DNA of 27,474 nt from JBBDWJ01 sp040902925 (GTDB lineage Bacteria > Acidobacteriota > Terriglobia > Bryobacterales > UBA6623). The stretch is from NCBI GenBank assembly GCA_040902925.1, contig JBBDWJ010000176.1, forward strand, positions 1 through 27,474, in the 5' to 3' direction. Both the position numbers and the translations under genes were made by a program. Positions 1 to 7,541 of this stretch are shown piece by piece. How positions within the stretch are numbered: position 1 is the stretch's first letter; the number at the start of each line of letters is the position of its first letter. The notes beneath the pieces were generated by a model. It was not told the origin of the DNA, searched no databases, and saw only the letters and a program-made list of their open reading frames with translations.

Positions 1-936
1 GAACAGCGCCAGCCAGGTGGCGACGAACAGCACGAAGATCGTGATCAGCCCCAGCACGGCGGAGTAGAAGTAGCGGTAGCTGCGCAAGTCCTGGTGCTGC
101 ATCTGGTAGGCGGCCCAGCGCTGCTCGATTTCAGCCCGGCTTGCCATCATATCGGGCGGCACCCGCCAGGCAATGACAACGCGCCCGACCGTACGGCCGT
201 TCAAAATCACCGGTGCGAACGCGTAAGCGAAGTCGCGCTTGACCTCGGCGACCACGCCGTCAGAGGAAAGCGCCCGGGCCAACTCGCTCGGCTCGCGCCA
301 CACCGCGGGTCCTTTTACCACCGTTCCGGAAGAAAATTCGGCCAGCGGACTTGTCCCGGAGGCTGGCAGCAACGCGACATAGTGCGTGTTGCCGTCCATC
401 ACAAACTTCTGGAGCTGCTCGCGAAGCGGCTCTTCCAGCTCGCCCCGGCGCAGCGCTCGCTGCACGTCGCTCAGAGAAGCGACCCAGCGGGCGTCGCTCT
501 TGATTTTCTGCGGCACGATCTCGCCCAAGCCCTGAGCGATCGCATAGGAGTCGTCGAGCAACTGGCTGGGCAGGCGCTGGAACCACTTGTCGAGCGTGCG
601 GTTGAGCAAAGTGAAGCTGAAAATCACCAGGCAGACCACTGGCACGATCGAAAGGATAAAGGCGCCGGCAACCAACTTGGTCTTGATCTGCGAGCCCAGC
701 CGGTTCTGCCGCCTCTCGACGTAGAGCCTCAGCAAACTACGGAAAACGATGAACCCGAGGGTGAAGACGCCGAGCACGACGAGCGTCGACATCGCCCACA
801 AAACGACCGTTTCGGTCGAGTCAGTAGGCCCCAATCCGCCGAAGTCGAGCGAGGTCTGCCAGAACGCCAGCAGGATCAGAACCAGAAGCACGATGCTTGA
901 GGCAACAAGAGAGACGTGTTGGTGTTTGCGTTCCAC
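1..936 (-). CDS. NtrY-like sensor histidine kinase, N-terminal part (runs off window)
   Basis: The frame stays open from a GTG at 936 to position 1, so only about 312 residues are present. The N-terminus has a hydrophobic helix (about residues 8-26, VASSIVLLVLILLAFW), a second helix (about 42-65), a basic linker (RLYVERRQNRLGSQIKTKLV) and a third helix ending in FTLLNRTLDKWF. A periplasmic-type sensor region follows, then a fourth helix at the window edge (YFYSAVLGLITIFVLFVATW). Four helices with a large loop between the third and fourth, before the HAMP/PAS/kinase part, is the layout of NtrY-type kinases. The kinase domains themselves lie outside the window, so the family call rests on the N-terminus only. 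The GTG start gives MERKHQHV before the first helix. No good ribosome-binding site is visible and the frame is open further upstream, so the start is uncertain. Confidence 0.7.
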   Translation of the reverse strand, partial: MERKHQHVSLVASSIVLLVLILLAFWQTSLDFGGLGPTDSTETVVLWAMSTLVVLGVFTLGFIVFRSLLRLYVERRQNRLGSQIKTKLVAGAFILSIVPVVCLVIFSFTLLNRTLDKWFQRLPSQLLDDSYAIAQGLGEIVPQKIKSDARWVASLSDVQRALRRGELEEPLREQLQKFVMDGNTHYVALLPASGTSPLAEFSSGTVVKGPAVWREPSELARALSSDGVVAEVKRDFAYAFAPVILNGRTVGRVVIAWRVPPDMMASRAEIEQRWAAYQMQHQDLRSYRYFYSAVLGLITIFVLFVATWLALF

Positions 937-977
937 CGCCGATGGCCTGGGGCGCTCAAGAGCGCCGGAAAGTCCGC

Positions 978-990
978 AAATGATTATAAC
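978..990 (-). promoter_or_regulatory. Candidate -10 box of the NtrY-like gene
   Basis: A perfect TATAAT hexamer is read on the minus strand from 988 to 983. It lies in an AT-rich patch about 47 bp before the GTG at 936 and predicts a leader of about 40 nt. No convincing -35 box (TTGACA-like) sits 16-18 bp upstream, so this is a weak promoter call resting on the -10 alone. Confidence 0.35.
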
Positions 991-1056
991 AAAAGGGCTT
1001 TTATTGACGACGCCAGGCTGCCGCGGCCCTTGGGCTGAAGCTGCGGAATTGGGTCC

Positions 1057-1090
1057 GCGCTAGCCCTGCGCTAGACTAGCCGGGGCTAGA
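1057..1090. repeat. CTAG-rich short repeats and hairpin
   Basis: Four CTAG tetramers lie within 30 bp (starting 1060, 1071, 1076 and 1086). GCGCTAG occurs twice as a direct repeat, and CTAGCC/GGCTAG forms a hairpin with a 2-nt loop near 1076-1089. The site lies in the roughly 240-bp gap between the TPR gene and the NtrY-like gene, where I see no credible gene. It could be a transcription terminator without a T tract or a protein-binding site. Confidence 0.3.
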
Positions 1091-1180
1091 TCCTCGGGAT
1101 GGGTTACTGGATCGAGAAAACGAACCTGCCGCGCCGGCTGCCCTTGGGTGAGGCGCGTGAGAAACGCCGGCATTCGCAGG

Positions 1181-1921
1181 CTACTTCGACTCTGGCAGTC
1201 TCTTGAGAAGCATGCGCGCCTTCCACACCCAGGGGCGTTCCTGGCGGCGTAAATAGCGCGGAAGGCCATTCTGCTTGGCGAGAATCTCCTGCAACATCTG
1301 GCGAGCTTCGACGCTCCTATCTTGTTTGGCCAGCAACCTCCCTAGTCCGAAGTACGCTTCCGACAACGGTGTACGTCCGAGAACCTGCCGGTAGACGTCA
1401 AGGGCCTTCGCATCGTCGCCCAAGCCCTCGTGGGCCCTGGCGAGAGCAAAATTGCCCTGATGGAGCTTGAACGCCGGATCGGCCGCGGCGAGCGCGGTGA
1501 GGTCTTCGATGGCGTCTTGGCAGTTCCCGATCTCGATCAACGACAACCCTCGCCCGTACAGACTGTCGGGATCGGCAGGGTCGCGCCGTAGAGCTTCGCC
1601 GAAAAGCTCGACCGCTCGGGTGTGGTCGCCGTCCTTGGCGCATACGGCGGCCAACTCCCCAAGCGCTTCCTGCGACGGTGTTTCACTGACCAGCTTTTCC
1701 AGCCATTTCTTGCGCCGGGCGCGCTCCCAACGCTCAATCGCAGGCATTTTCCAGCGGAAGCCGGGCAGAACCTCCATCACGAAATAGACGCCGGAGCCGA
1801 GTGGCCCGAGGAAAAGGATTACGAAAAGCCAATACGTTGCCGGGCGGTTGCGGATGAAATGAACGATCATCAGGACCTGAAACAGGACCCCGACGCTCCA
1901 GGGATTGATGAGATTGAACAC
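1181..1921 (-). CDS. Membrane-anchored TPR protein (PLDc_N-like N-terminus)
   Basis: This 246-residue protein starts at a GTG (1921). Residues 1-55 hold two hydrophobic segments separated by a short HFIRNRP loop, with GPLGSGVYFVMEVLPG after them; this resembles the two-helix N-terminal module of phospholipase D-nuclease N-terminal (PLDc_N) proteins. Residues from about 85 to 230 contain TPR-like helical pairs such as DHTRAVELFGEALRRDPADP, CQDAIEDLTALAAADPAF and DDAKALDVYRQVLGRTPLSEAYFGLGRLL. It is probably an inner-membrane protein with a cytoplasmic or periplasmic TPR scaffold for protein contacts. The upstream 215 bp (1922-2136) hold no gene that I can support. The partner is unknown. Confidence 0.8.
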   Translation of the reverse strand: MFNLINPWSVGVLFQVLMIVHFIRNRPATYWLFVILFLGPLGSGVYFVMEVLPGFRWKMPAIERWERARRKKWLEKLVSETPSQEALGELAAVCAKDGDHTRAVELFGEALRRDPADPDSLYGRGLSLIEIGNCQDAIEDLTALAAADPAFKLHQGNFALARAHEGLGDDAKALDVYRQVLGRTPLSEAYFGLGRLLAKQDRSVEARQMLQEILAKQNGLPRYLRRQERPWVWKARMLLKRLPESK

Positions 1922-2136
1922 GGTCGACGGGGTTCTTTCGCTGCCCTCCAGTATGCCGTATCAGTCAACAAACGCCGCTGCAGGGTTGTTGCCGTCTCAG
2001 CCGACTGGTTCCGCCGCGAAATACTCAGGGGCCGCGATCGGGTGCGGGTGAGGATCGATGTCTGGGTGTCGGTAAGCCGTCCAGGCGTGGGTGCTCTCAC
2101 CACTCTGCTGTTTGGGCGGCGTCGCACTGCGAGCCA

Positions 2137-3243
2137 CTAGCGGTCGATCCGGACAAGGCTTCGATCGAGATCCGCCAGGGTTCGTTTGCCGCACAGGGCC
2201 ATGTTGCGAGCCGTCTCGCCCTGCAGCATCTCGAGCACGGTGCTGACGCCTGCTTCACCGTAGGCAGCAAGGCCCCACAGCATGGGGCGAGCGACCAGCA
2301 CTGCACGCGCTCCCAGGGCCAAAGCTTTGACGATGTCGGTGCCGCGGCGAATGTCGCTATCCATCAGCACGGGGATTTTACCGCCCACCGCATCGACGAT
2401 CTCCGGCAAGACTTCGATCGGCGTCGCCAAGCCTTGCACGAACCGCCCGCCGTGGTTCGAAACGACAATGCCGTCGACGCCGCGCTCGGCGGCCGTTCGA
2501 GCTTCCTCGGGGCTCATGATGCCCTTGAGCACGGCCGGAAGCTTCGCCGCTTGCCGTACTTGGTCGACGACGGACCAATTCATAGCGGGTTTGCCCAACG
2601 CGGCGAGCTTGGCCGGATTCGGTGCGCCGTCGAAAGCTGTGGGCTGGTAAGGCGTGCCGACCGTGATGCAGACAGCCCGAAACCCGGCGCCGGCCGCTTG
2701 TGCGACGCGGCGCAGCACGGGCGCCATCTCGGTCTCGGGATAAACCTGATACCAAGCGCCGGCTTTCGCTTCCGCGGCGAGGTTGTCGAGCGGCAGGATC
2801 GAAGAACCGCTGATCACCGCCAGCGTCTTGGTCGAGGACGCGCCGCGAACCAGAGCCATTTCGCCGCCGTCGTGAAAGCGGTCGGCGCGTGAGGCGGGCC
2901 CGGCCAGGATCGGCGCAAACAACTTCGTCCCGAACAGCTCGAGCGTTAGGTCCATGCCGCGCGTCGGCTCGAACATGCGCGGCTGCAAGATGATGCGATC
3001 GAACGCCTCGCGATTTGAGCCGGCGATCTTTGCGAAGAGTGCATCGGGCAGACGTCGTTTCGCGATGGCTTCGGCGTCGAATACGTTGACCAGTTCGTCG
3101 GGCGGAGGCGTGCGGCCGGGTGGCTCTCCGATCAGTTTGGGTTGTTCGTCGGCGCCCTTCAGCAATGGCGAGGCCGCCATCCACAGCGCGAAGTTCCGCA
3201 GGGCGCGGCGGCGCGTCATTTCGCGCGGACTTACCTGGCCCAT
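2137..3243 (-). CDS. Tat-exported FMN-dependent 2-hydroxy-acid dehydrogenase, divergent copy
   Basis: This 368-residue protein belongs to the FMN-dependent alpha-hydroxy-acid dehydrogenase family (glycolate oxidase, lactate dehydrogenase and mandelate dehydrogenase relatives). The N-terminus (TRRRALRNFALWMAASPLL) resembles a twin-arginine signal. Conserved core residues are Lys240 (VLKGIMSPEEA), His264 and Arg267 (SNHGGR), Tyr168 (WYQVY), and the flavin-phosphate region DSDIRRGTDIVKALALGA. The N-terminal active-site tyrosine found in the neighbouring paralogue (AYHYTAHG) is missing; the matching stretch reads LPDALFAKIAGSNREAF. I chose the ATG at 3243, inside CCATGG, because it overlaps the upstream gene's stop by 13 bp and AGGA lies upstream; longer forms would read through the upstream gene. 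It is likely co-translated with the upstream paralogue. Substrate unknown. Confidence 0.85.
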   Translation of the reverse strand: MGQVSPREMTRRRALRNFALWMAASPLLKGADEQPKLIGEPPGRTPPPDELVNVFDAEAIAKRRLPDALFAKIAGSNREAFDRIILQPRMFEPTRGMDLTLELFGTKLFAPILAGPASRADRFHDGGEMALVRGASSTKTLAVISGSSILPLDNLAAEAKAGAWYQVYPETEMAPVLRRVAQAAGAGFRAVCITVGTPYQPTAFDGAPNPAKLAALGKPAMNWSVVDQVRQAAKLPAVLKGIMSPEEARTAAERGVDGIVVSNHGGRFVQGLATPIEVLPEIVDAVGGKIPVLMDSDIRRGTDIVKALALGARAVLVARPMLWGLAAYGEAGVSTVLEMLQGETARNMALCGKRTLADLDRSLVRIDR

Positions 3244-4460
3244 GGGAAGCTTGTCCTCACAAGGCTGCGATCGATGGAAGCCAGATTCGGCCGGCCGGTG
3301 TGGGCCATCGCGAGCAGCAGCTCTGCTTGCATGATTTCCAGAACGCGCTGCACGCCCGCGTCGCCAAATGAGGCGAGGCCCCACCGCGGGACGCGGCCGA
3401 GGCAGACCGCTTTGGCGCCCAGGGCAAGGGCCTTCAGCACATCGCTGCCGCGGCGGAATCCGCTGTCGATCAGCACCGGGATGCGCCCCGCCACTGCATC
3501 GACGATCTCAGGAAGCACTTCGAGGGTGGAAGAGCCGTAGTCCATTGAGCGGCCGCCGTGATTGGAAACGATGATGCCGTCGAGCCCGCTCTCCACACAC
3601 ATCTTCGCGTCCTGGGGTGTCAGGATTCCCTTGGCGAGAAAGGGAACTTTGATGTAAGGCCGGATTTTTTCGATGAACGGCCAGTTGTACCAAAGCCGGT
3701 CGTACCGGATGTTGTACGGATTGGAGCTTTCCTCTCCCTCCGGCCCGCGCCCAGACCCGCGCCGGCCGCGGCTGCTTGGCCCGCCACGATTGGCTCGCCC
3801 GCTGAGGTGTTGCATGTGCTGCACGCGCTCGTAATAGGCGGCCGTCTGGTCGACCGTCAAAACAATTGCTTGAAAACCCGCTGCTTGCACGCCCTCGACA
3901 AGCGGCAGGTTTTCCTCGAATTTTTCGCGGCCGTAAAGCTGAGACCACATCGGGCCGCTGCCGGCTTTGACGATTTCCTCGCTCCGCAAGCTGGCGCCGT
4001 AGCTGAGGATCATCGTCGTGGATGCGGCGCTGGCGCCGCGGTGCGTGGCTACCTCGCCTTCCGGGTGCAAAGCGCCGTGGCCGGAGCTGGGAGCGATCAG
4101 GATCGGGAACTTCATGCTGACACCGAGCAGTTCGGTTGACGCGTCGATGGAACTGACGTCCGCTATCGCGCGCGGAAGCATTTTTACCCACTCGAAGGCT
4201 TCGCGGTTCCGGCGCACCGTGGATTCGCTTTCGGTTCCGTGCGCGGTGTAGTGGTAGGCTTGGCGGGGCAGCTTGGCGTAGGCCACGGCTTCGAAGTCAA
4301 AGGTGGTCAAAAGCTCGTCGATACCGGGGACGCGGCTGTGATCGCGAAAGGGGTCCTGCTGGCTGTGAAGCAGGGGGGATGCAGCGAGGAAGCCGGCCAG
4401 GCTTCGCAGGGCTTGGCGCCTGGATACGCTGTTGCGCCATTGCTTTTCGATCGGGACCAT
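3231..4460 (-). CDS. Tat-exported FMN-dependent 2-hydroxy-acid dehydrogenase
   Basis: This 409-residue protein is a fuller member of the same flavoenzyme family. Residues 12-32 (SVSRRQALRSLAGFLAASPLL) form a twin-arginine-like signal, so it probably acts folded in the periplasm. Family residues are Tyr71 (AYHYTAHG), Tyr176 (WSQLYG), Lys277 (FLAKGILTPQDA), His301 and Arg304 (SNHGGR), and the phosphate-binding IDSGFRRGSDVLKALALGA. The lid between residues about 218 and 248 is unusually rich in Gly, Arg and Ser. The family oxidises L-2-hydroxy acids (lactate, glycolate, mandelate) to 2-oxo acids and passes electrons to oxygen, quinone or cytochrome; which acid is used here cannot be read. Its stop overlaps the start of the divergent downstream copy, so the two form an operon. 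Confidence 0.88.
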   Translation of the reverse strand: MVPIEKQWRNSVSRRQALRSLAGFLAASPLLHSQQDPFRDHSRVPGIDELLTTFDFEAVAYAKLPRQAYHYTAHGTESESTVRRNREAFEWVKMLPRAIADVSSIDASTELLGVSMKFPILIAPSSGHGALHPEGEVATHRGASAASTTMILSYGASLRSEEIVKAGSGPMWSQLYGREKFEENLPLVEGVQAAGFQAIVLTVDQTAAYYERVQHMQHLSGRANRGGPSSRGRRGSGRGPEGEESSNPYNIRYDRLWYNWPFIEKIRPYIKVPFLAKGILTPQDAKMCVESGLDGIIVSNHGGRSMDYGSSTLEVLPEIVDAVAGRIPVLIDSGFRRGSDVLKALALGAKAVCLGRVPRWGLASFGDAGVQRVLEIMQAELLLAMAHTGRPNLASIDRSLVRTSFPWAR

Positions 4461-4497
4461 GACCCTTATTGCTCGACCCTGTCCACGAAAGCGCTAT

Positions 4498-4755
4498 TCA
4501 TTTTGACCGGCGCGCCGGAACCCCGTGCAGCATTCCTTCAACGCTTAGATCTTCATCAATGTCGGGCCAATGGACGCCAACACCGTCTCCAATAATTTCG
4601 AAGTTCGCGCGTTGAGCCGGAGTAGCCTCCGTGAGCCGCCACGACCAGGTCAGCGGCACGCTGACTACCCGGCCATCGATCAGATGGAAAGTAATCAACT
4701 CGTCGCTGACCGATACGTGCTTGACCCGAGCGTCAGTATTGACCGCAATGCTCAT
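4498..4755 (-). CDS. DUF2442 family protein
   Basis: This 85-residue protein has the DUF2442 pattern: a VKHV..SDELITFHLIDGRVVSVPLTWSWRL core, then ATPAQRANFEIIGDGVGVHWPDIDEDLSVEGML. The family consists of small proteins of unknown biochemical role, usually encoded with a DUF4160 gene directly upstream in an arrangement reminiscent of toxin-antitoxin pairs. The start is set by GGGAGG six bases before the ATG. Here the partner is broken: only its 3' end survives, overlapping the first 23 bp of this gene. The downstream FMN dehydrogenase begins 37 bp after the stop. Confidence 0.85.
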   Translation of the reverse strand: MSIAVNTDARVKHVSVSDELITFHLIDGRVVSVPLTWSWRLTEATPAQRANFEIIGDGVGVHWPDIDEDLSVEGMLHGVPARRSK

Positions 4756-4846
4756 TCCATGCCTCCCGAATTTTCGGCAACTCCCTTAGAACCACCGCTC
4801 GAATCTGGTTCAACTCCCGGGCTGTGAATCCCTGATTCTGAGATTC
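4733..4846 (-). pseudogene. DUF4160 remnant (C-terminal 37 residues only)
   Basis: In the minus frame ending at the TGA at 4733-4735, the codons from 4846 spell the C-terminal helix of DUF4160 proteins, with a GFTARELNQI turn and the ending IREAWNEHCG. The family is normally about 80 residues with an N-terminal beta domain that is absent here. Upstream the frame runs into the 3' end of the cupin gene, has no ATG, and meets a stop near 4885. The remnant begins six bases from the cupin stop, so a deletion or rearrangement probably joined the two. The surviving part still carries the ribosome-binding site of DUF2442. The match is from memory of family sequences. Confidence 0.65.
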
Positions 4847-4851
4847 GCGAC

Positions 4852-5487
4852 CTATTTCAGCTCCACGGCAACGCGCTCCACGGCCTGGTTGAGCGGATTA
4901 TTTTCGGTGTGCGTGGTCGTCCCCTCGTCGAGATGCGGGCGAACTTCGCCGCGGTCTCCTTTGGCCTGCCTGGTCATGTAGACAACGAAGTAGTTGCGTA
5001 CGTGCTGGTGGACGACGCCGTCTTCCAGAGGTCCAAAGTTGACCCGCACGACACGCACGTCCTCGTTTTCGAGAACGAGTTGATAGTGCTTCGGATCGAC
5101 CTTGAGGGGGTCCAGATCGGGAACGGTCACCGCGGGCTGCTGCTTGCCCTTGACCTCGATTTCGATGAACTGAAAGGCTTGATCGCCCGTGTTCTCGCTG
5201 ATGGAGGAGCCACCGGCCGGCGCCCACTTGACGTCCCGGGCCTTGAATTCGATCTTTTTGATTTTCCCATCCGGAGCGGTCGTAGTCATGCGCCCGCCAT
5301 CGAGAAAGATCAGCACACGATCGAGTGAGTGCTCGCGCGTAGGCGACGGTTGATGCGGCGGCATGGTGATCTTGAGGACGCGCGCGTGCTCGTTGTCGTG
5401 CAGGACCTGGCTGTGAGTTTGCGCCAGGCCTACGACGGCCAATGAGGCCATTACGGCCAACGAGCTCAGGAGCGGCAGTGCTTGCAT
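4852..5487 (-). CDS. Secreted protein with two cupin-like domains
   Basis: This protein is about 211 residues from the ATG at 5487. Residues 1-22 (MQALPLLSSLAVMASLAVVGLAQ) form a signal peptide and an AGGAAAAC ribosome-binding site precedes it; a longer open frame upstream to 5745 reads through a REP-like hairpin and is not credible. Two similar beta domains follow, HARVLKITMPPHQ...HSLDRVLIFLDGG...DVKWAPAGGSS and VRVVRVNFGPLEDGVVHQH...YFVVYMTRQ, which match the single-strand-per-line pattern of cupins. The His-rich positions (TREHSLDR, HQHVRN) could bind metal, but the full cupin metal motif is not clear. It is probably periplasmic or extracellular. Enzyme or binding role unknown. Confidence 0.75.
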   Translation of the reverse strand: MQALPLLSSLAVMASLAVVGLAQTHSQVLHDNEHARVLKITMPPHQPSPTREHSLDRVLIFLDGGRMTTTAPDGKIKKIEFKARDVKWAPAGGSSISENTGDQAFQFIEIEVKGKQQPAVTVPDLDPLKVDPKHYQLVLENEDVRVVRVNFGPLEDGVVHQHVRNYFVVYMTRQAKGDRGEVRPHLDEGTTTHTENNPLNQAVERVAVELK

Positions 5488-5556
5488 CGGTTTCGTTTTC
5501 CTGGGACCACGCCAGTTGGCGGGCACACTGTGATTTCGGTTCTTGGCGCTGACATC

Positions 5557-5602
5557 GTCGCCGCTTCGCGGCGAAGGGCCGGCAGGAGTACCGGCCCTCA
5601 CT
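5557..5602. repeat. REP-like palindromic element, copy 1
   Basis: Two adjacent hairpins lie between the cupin gene and the beta-propeller gene. One has arms CGCCGC (5559-5564) and GCGGCG (5568-5573). The other has arms GGGCCGG (5576-5582) and CCGGCCC (5591-5597) around an 8-base loop. The 17-base edge at 5586-5602 matches the right end of the larger element at 18896-19022 at 16 of 17 positions. The arm bases differ from that copy in a compensating way (G-C here, A-T there), which argues that the hairpin is selected. Confidence 0.7.
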
Positions 5603-5639
5603 CGCGGGTTCTGCCAATGACGCTTGACCCACGCCTTAA

Positions 5640-6455
5640 CTACAGCTTGAAACGGCAGATATACCCCGGCGCGCTTCCGCCGCCGGACTCGCGGCCGCCG
5701 CCGAGGCCTGCATCGGTGTAATACATATAGCCTTTGTAAATGCACATGCCGTGCGGGTCGGGATCTTTCGGCCCCAGCTTCACCATGTCGAGCACGCGGC
5801 CCGTGTCCGGATCGAGTTTTTGCGCCACGCGATCACCGGCCGATAGACACCAGATGCCGCCTTCATGCCAATCGATCCCGTGAGGGGCGTTTTGCTTCAC
5901 GGGAACCATGCGCAGGATGCGCATCTCGTCCTTGGTATCGAGCTCCGCTAGCGCTCCGACGTTCAGCGCCACAACCCACAGCGTATCGGTTTCCTTCATG
6001 TATACGGCGCCATGGACGCCGCCCCAGGGCGGGTCGTAGGACTTAACGATCTTGCCGGTCTTCATATCGGCTTTGATGATTTCGCCGATGGGCTTGTCGG
6101 TGGGACGAGCAGCGCGCATTTTGGCCGCTGATCCGCCTGCATTCGCGTTCAGCCACAAGTAGCCGCCCCCCACCGCGATGCCGCTGGTGTTGTGCGATTC
6201 CGACACCATCTCGTGCAACACCTTGCCGGTCTCCCAATCGACCTTGGCGACGTGCTCGGAGATCTGGTCGGCGATCCACAGGCCGTCGTCCGCCGCTTCC
6301 AGTGCGTTGGGATGGACATCGGGGGCCTTGTAGAGCTTCTCTACTTTTACCTCGCGAGCCGGCGCTTCCGAGCTGCCGCTTTGTCCCCACGCCCGGCCAG
6401 CCACCGCCGCGCCCGCCAACGCCGCACCGATGAATTCCCTGCGTTTGATATTCAT
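5640..6455 (-). CDS. Tat-exported beta-propeller protein (Vgb/NHL-like)
   Basis: This 271-residue protein starts with a clear twin-arginine signal (MNIKRREFIGAALAGAAVAG, cleavage after AWGQ). The mature part shows repeated propeller blades: LEAADDGLWIADQISEHVAKVDWETGKVLHEM, GGGYLWLNANAGG, KADMKTGKIVKSYDP, ETDTLWVVALNVGALAELDTKD, EGGIWCLSAGDRVAQKLDPDTGRVLDMV. The alternation of LW(I/V/L) strands with D.ETGK turns matches streptogramin-lyase-like, YncE-like or NHL propellers. The conserved catalytic His/Glu set of virginiamycin B lyase cannot be confirmed. An AGAGGAA ribosome-binding site precedes the ATG. It probably works in the periplasm as a binding or lyase-fold protein. Substrate unknown. 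Confidence 0.78.
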   Translation of the reverse strand: MNIKRREFIGAALAGAAVAGRAWGQSGSSEAPAREVKVEKLYKAPDVHPNALEAADDGLWIADQISEHVAKVDWETGKVLHEMVSESHNTSGIAVGGGYLWLNANAGGSAAKMRAARPTDKPIGEIIKADMKTGKIVKSYDPPWGGVHGAVYMKETDTLWVVALNVGALAELDTKDEMRILRMVPVKQNAPHGIDWHEGGIWCLSAGDRVAQKLDPDTGRVLDMVKLGPKDPDPHGMCIYKGYMYYTDAGLGGGRESGGGSAPGYICRFKL

Positions 6456-6559
6456 GCTGTTCCTCTCAACGTTAGGACTTGCAGCGCGATTCCGCCACCT
6501 GATAGCTGTCCCGTTTTCTCGACATTGGGCCTGCGAAGACGTTTGGCCAACCGCTCAGT

Positions 6560-7471
6560 TTATTTGGGCGGGGCCACTGACCAGGACAGGATCTGGCGCG
6601 GCGCCAACCGCCGGTACTTGGATTCCACTTTGACACCCGCTTTGTTCGCACCACGCAACGTCAACGTGTCACCTTCCAGACTGAACTCGCGGACATCCTC
6701 GTAACCCACCAGGTTGGGGTCGATAGCGGCAACGTGTTTGCGGGTGAATTTGCTGCCCTGCACGGTATAGGTGCCGCGCGCCGCTGCCACGTTTTTGAAC
6801 GCCTTCAGGAAATCTTCCTTGGCGTATTCTTCCATCGGCTTGGCAATGCGCTCTCTGCCTTTCGGCAAATGCGTCTGGGAAAACCAGCCATCCTCGCCCA
6901 GCAGGATGATTTCCGGGGCCGGCGGCGGTGTCGCCTTGCCGTCCATCGTGAGCGAAGTGCGCTCCCATGTGCCCACGAGGCGAGTGTCGCCCGGCGGGCT
7001 CGGAGTCATCGGCTGCATGCGGGCTTGTGGAGAGCGGTTGGCTCCGGTCCCCGCAAGGTTCATGATCTTGTCCTCGAACATGTATTCGCGGATGTGCTGC
7101 ACGCCTTCCCTACCGGGCGAAATATCCTCGTCGTGGATACGATTGACGATGTCCCGCTTAACGATGTAGTAACCCCAGCCGCCCTCGACTTTATCAAAAC
7201 GTTGGAATAGCTCTTCCTTGGTCATCTCTTCGAGCGGCTTGTTGACCTTGGGCCGGCCCTCGGGCATCTCCATCATCGACCAGTAGCCGTCGGCGTTGAA
7301 CTTGAGATAGAGCGCCGCGTCGGGAGGCTGCACGGACAAGGAATTCCTCAGCAGCGAGACGCGCTCCCATGTGCCGACGAGTGGATTGACCTCGAAGTCA
7401 GCGTGCTGAGCCGCGGCAGGTACGACCAACAGGGCACACAGCGCCACTCGGCGCACATTCAACAGCAGCAT
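6560..7471 (-). CDS. Secreted protein with two tandem lipocalin-like domains
   Basis: This 303-residue protein has a signal peptide (MLLLNVRRVALCALLVVPAAAQ). Two clearly homologous domains follow, each opening with VGTWER(V/T)SL, continuing through a (G/D)GW(F/S) strand with a proline-rich turn (MPEGRPKVNKPLEEMTKEE / LPKGRERIAKPMEEYAKED), a GTY or GYY strand and a final D..REF/IREYMFE strand. This is the lipocalin-like domain pattern of small secreted beta-barrels. The two copies are about 30 percent alike by eye, so the duplication is old. AGGAG lies nine bases before the ATG. It is likely a periplasmic or outer-membrane ligand-binding protein and heads the leftward run with the propeller and cupin genes. 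Confidence 0.72.
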   Translation of the reverse strand: MLLLNVRRVALCALLVVPAAAQHADFEVNPLVGTWERVSLLRNSLSVQPPDAALYLKFNADGYWSMMEMPEGRPKVNKPLEEMTKEELFQRFDKVEGGWGYYIVKRDIVNRIHDEDISPGREGVQHIREYMFEDKIMNLAGTGANRSPQARMQPMTPSPPGDTRLVGTWERTSLTMDGKATPPPAPEIILLGEDGWFSQTHLPKGRERIAKPMEEYAKEDFLKAFKNVAAARGTYTVQGSKFTRKHVAAIDPNLVGYEDVREFSLEGDTLTLRGANKAGVKVESKYRRLAPRQILSWSVAPPK

Positions 7472-7541
7472 TACAGGGTTCTCCTGGCGATCGATGGCAG
7501 CACATCGCGCTGAAGGATGCCATCAACAGAATCTGATATCG

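Noticed and set aside
94..900. Open frame of 268 codons on the plus strand
   Set aside because: It is the antisense shadow of the NtrY-like gene; its product is Arg/Pro/His-rich with no recognisable fold, while the minus frame shows membrane helices.
5488..5745. N-terminal extension of the cupin protein
   Set aside because: It would translate through a REP-like hairpin into an Arg-rich run; a signal peptide and ribosome-binding site sit at 5487 instead.
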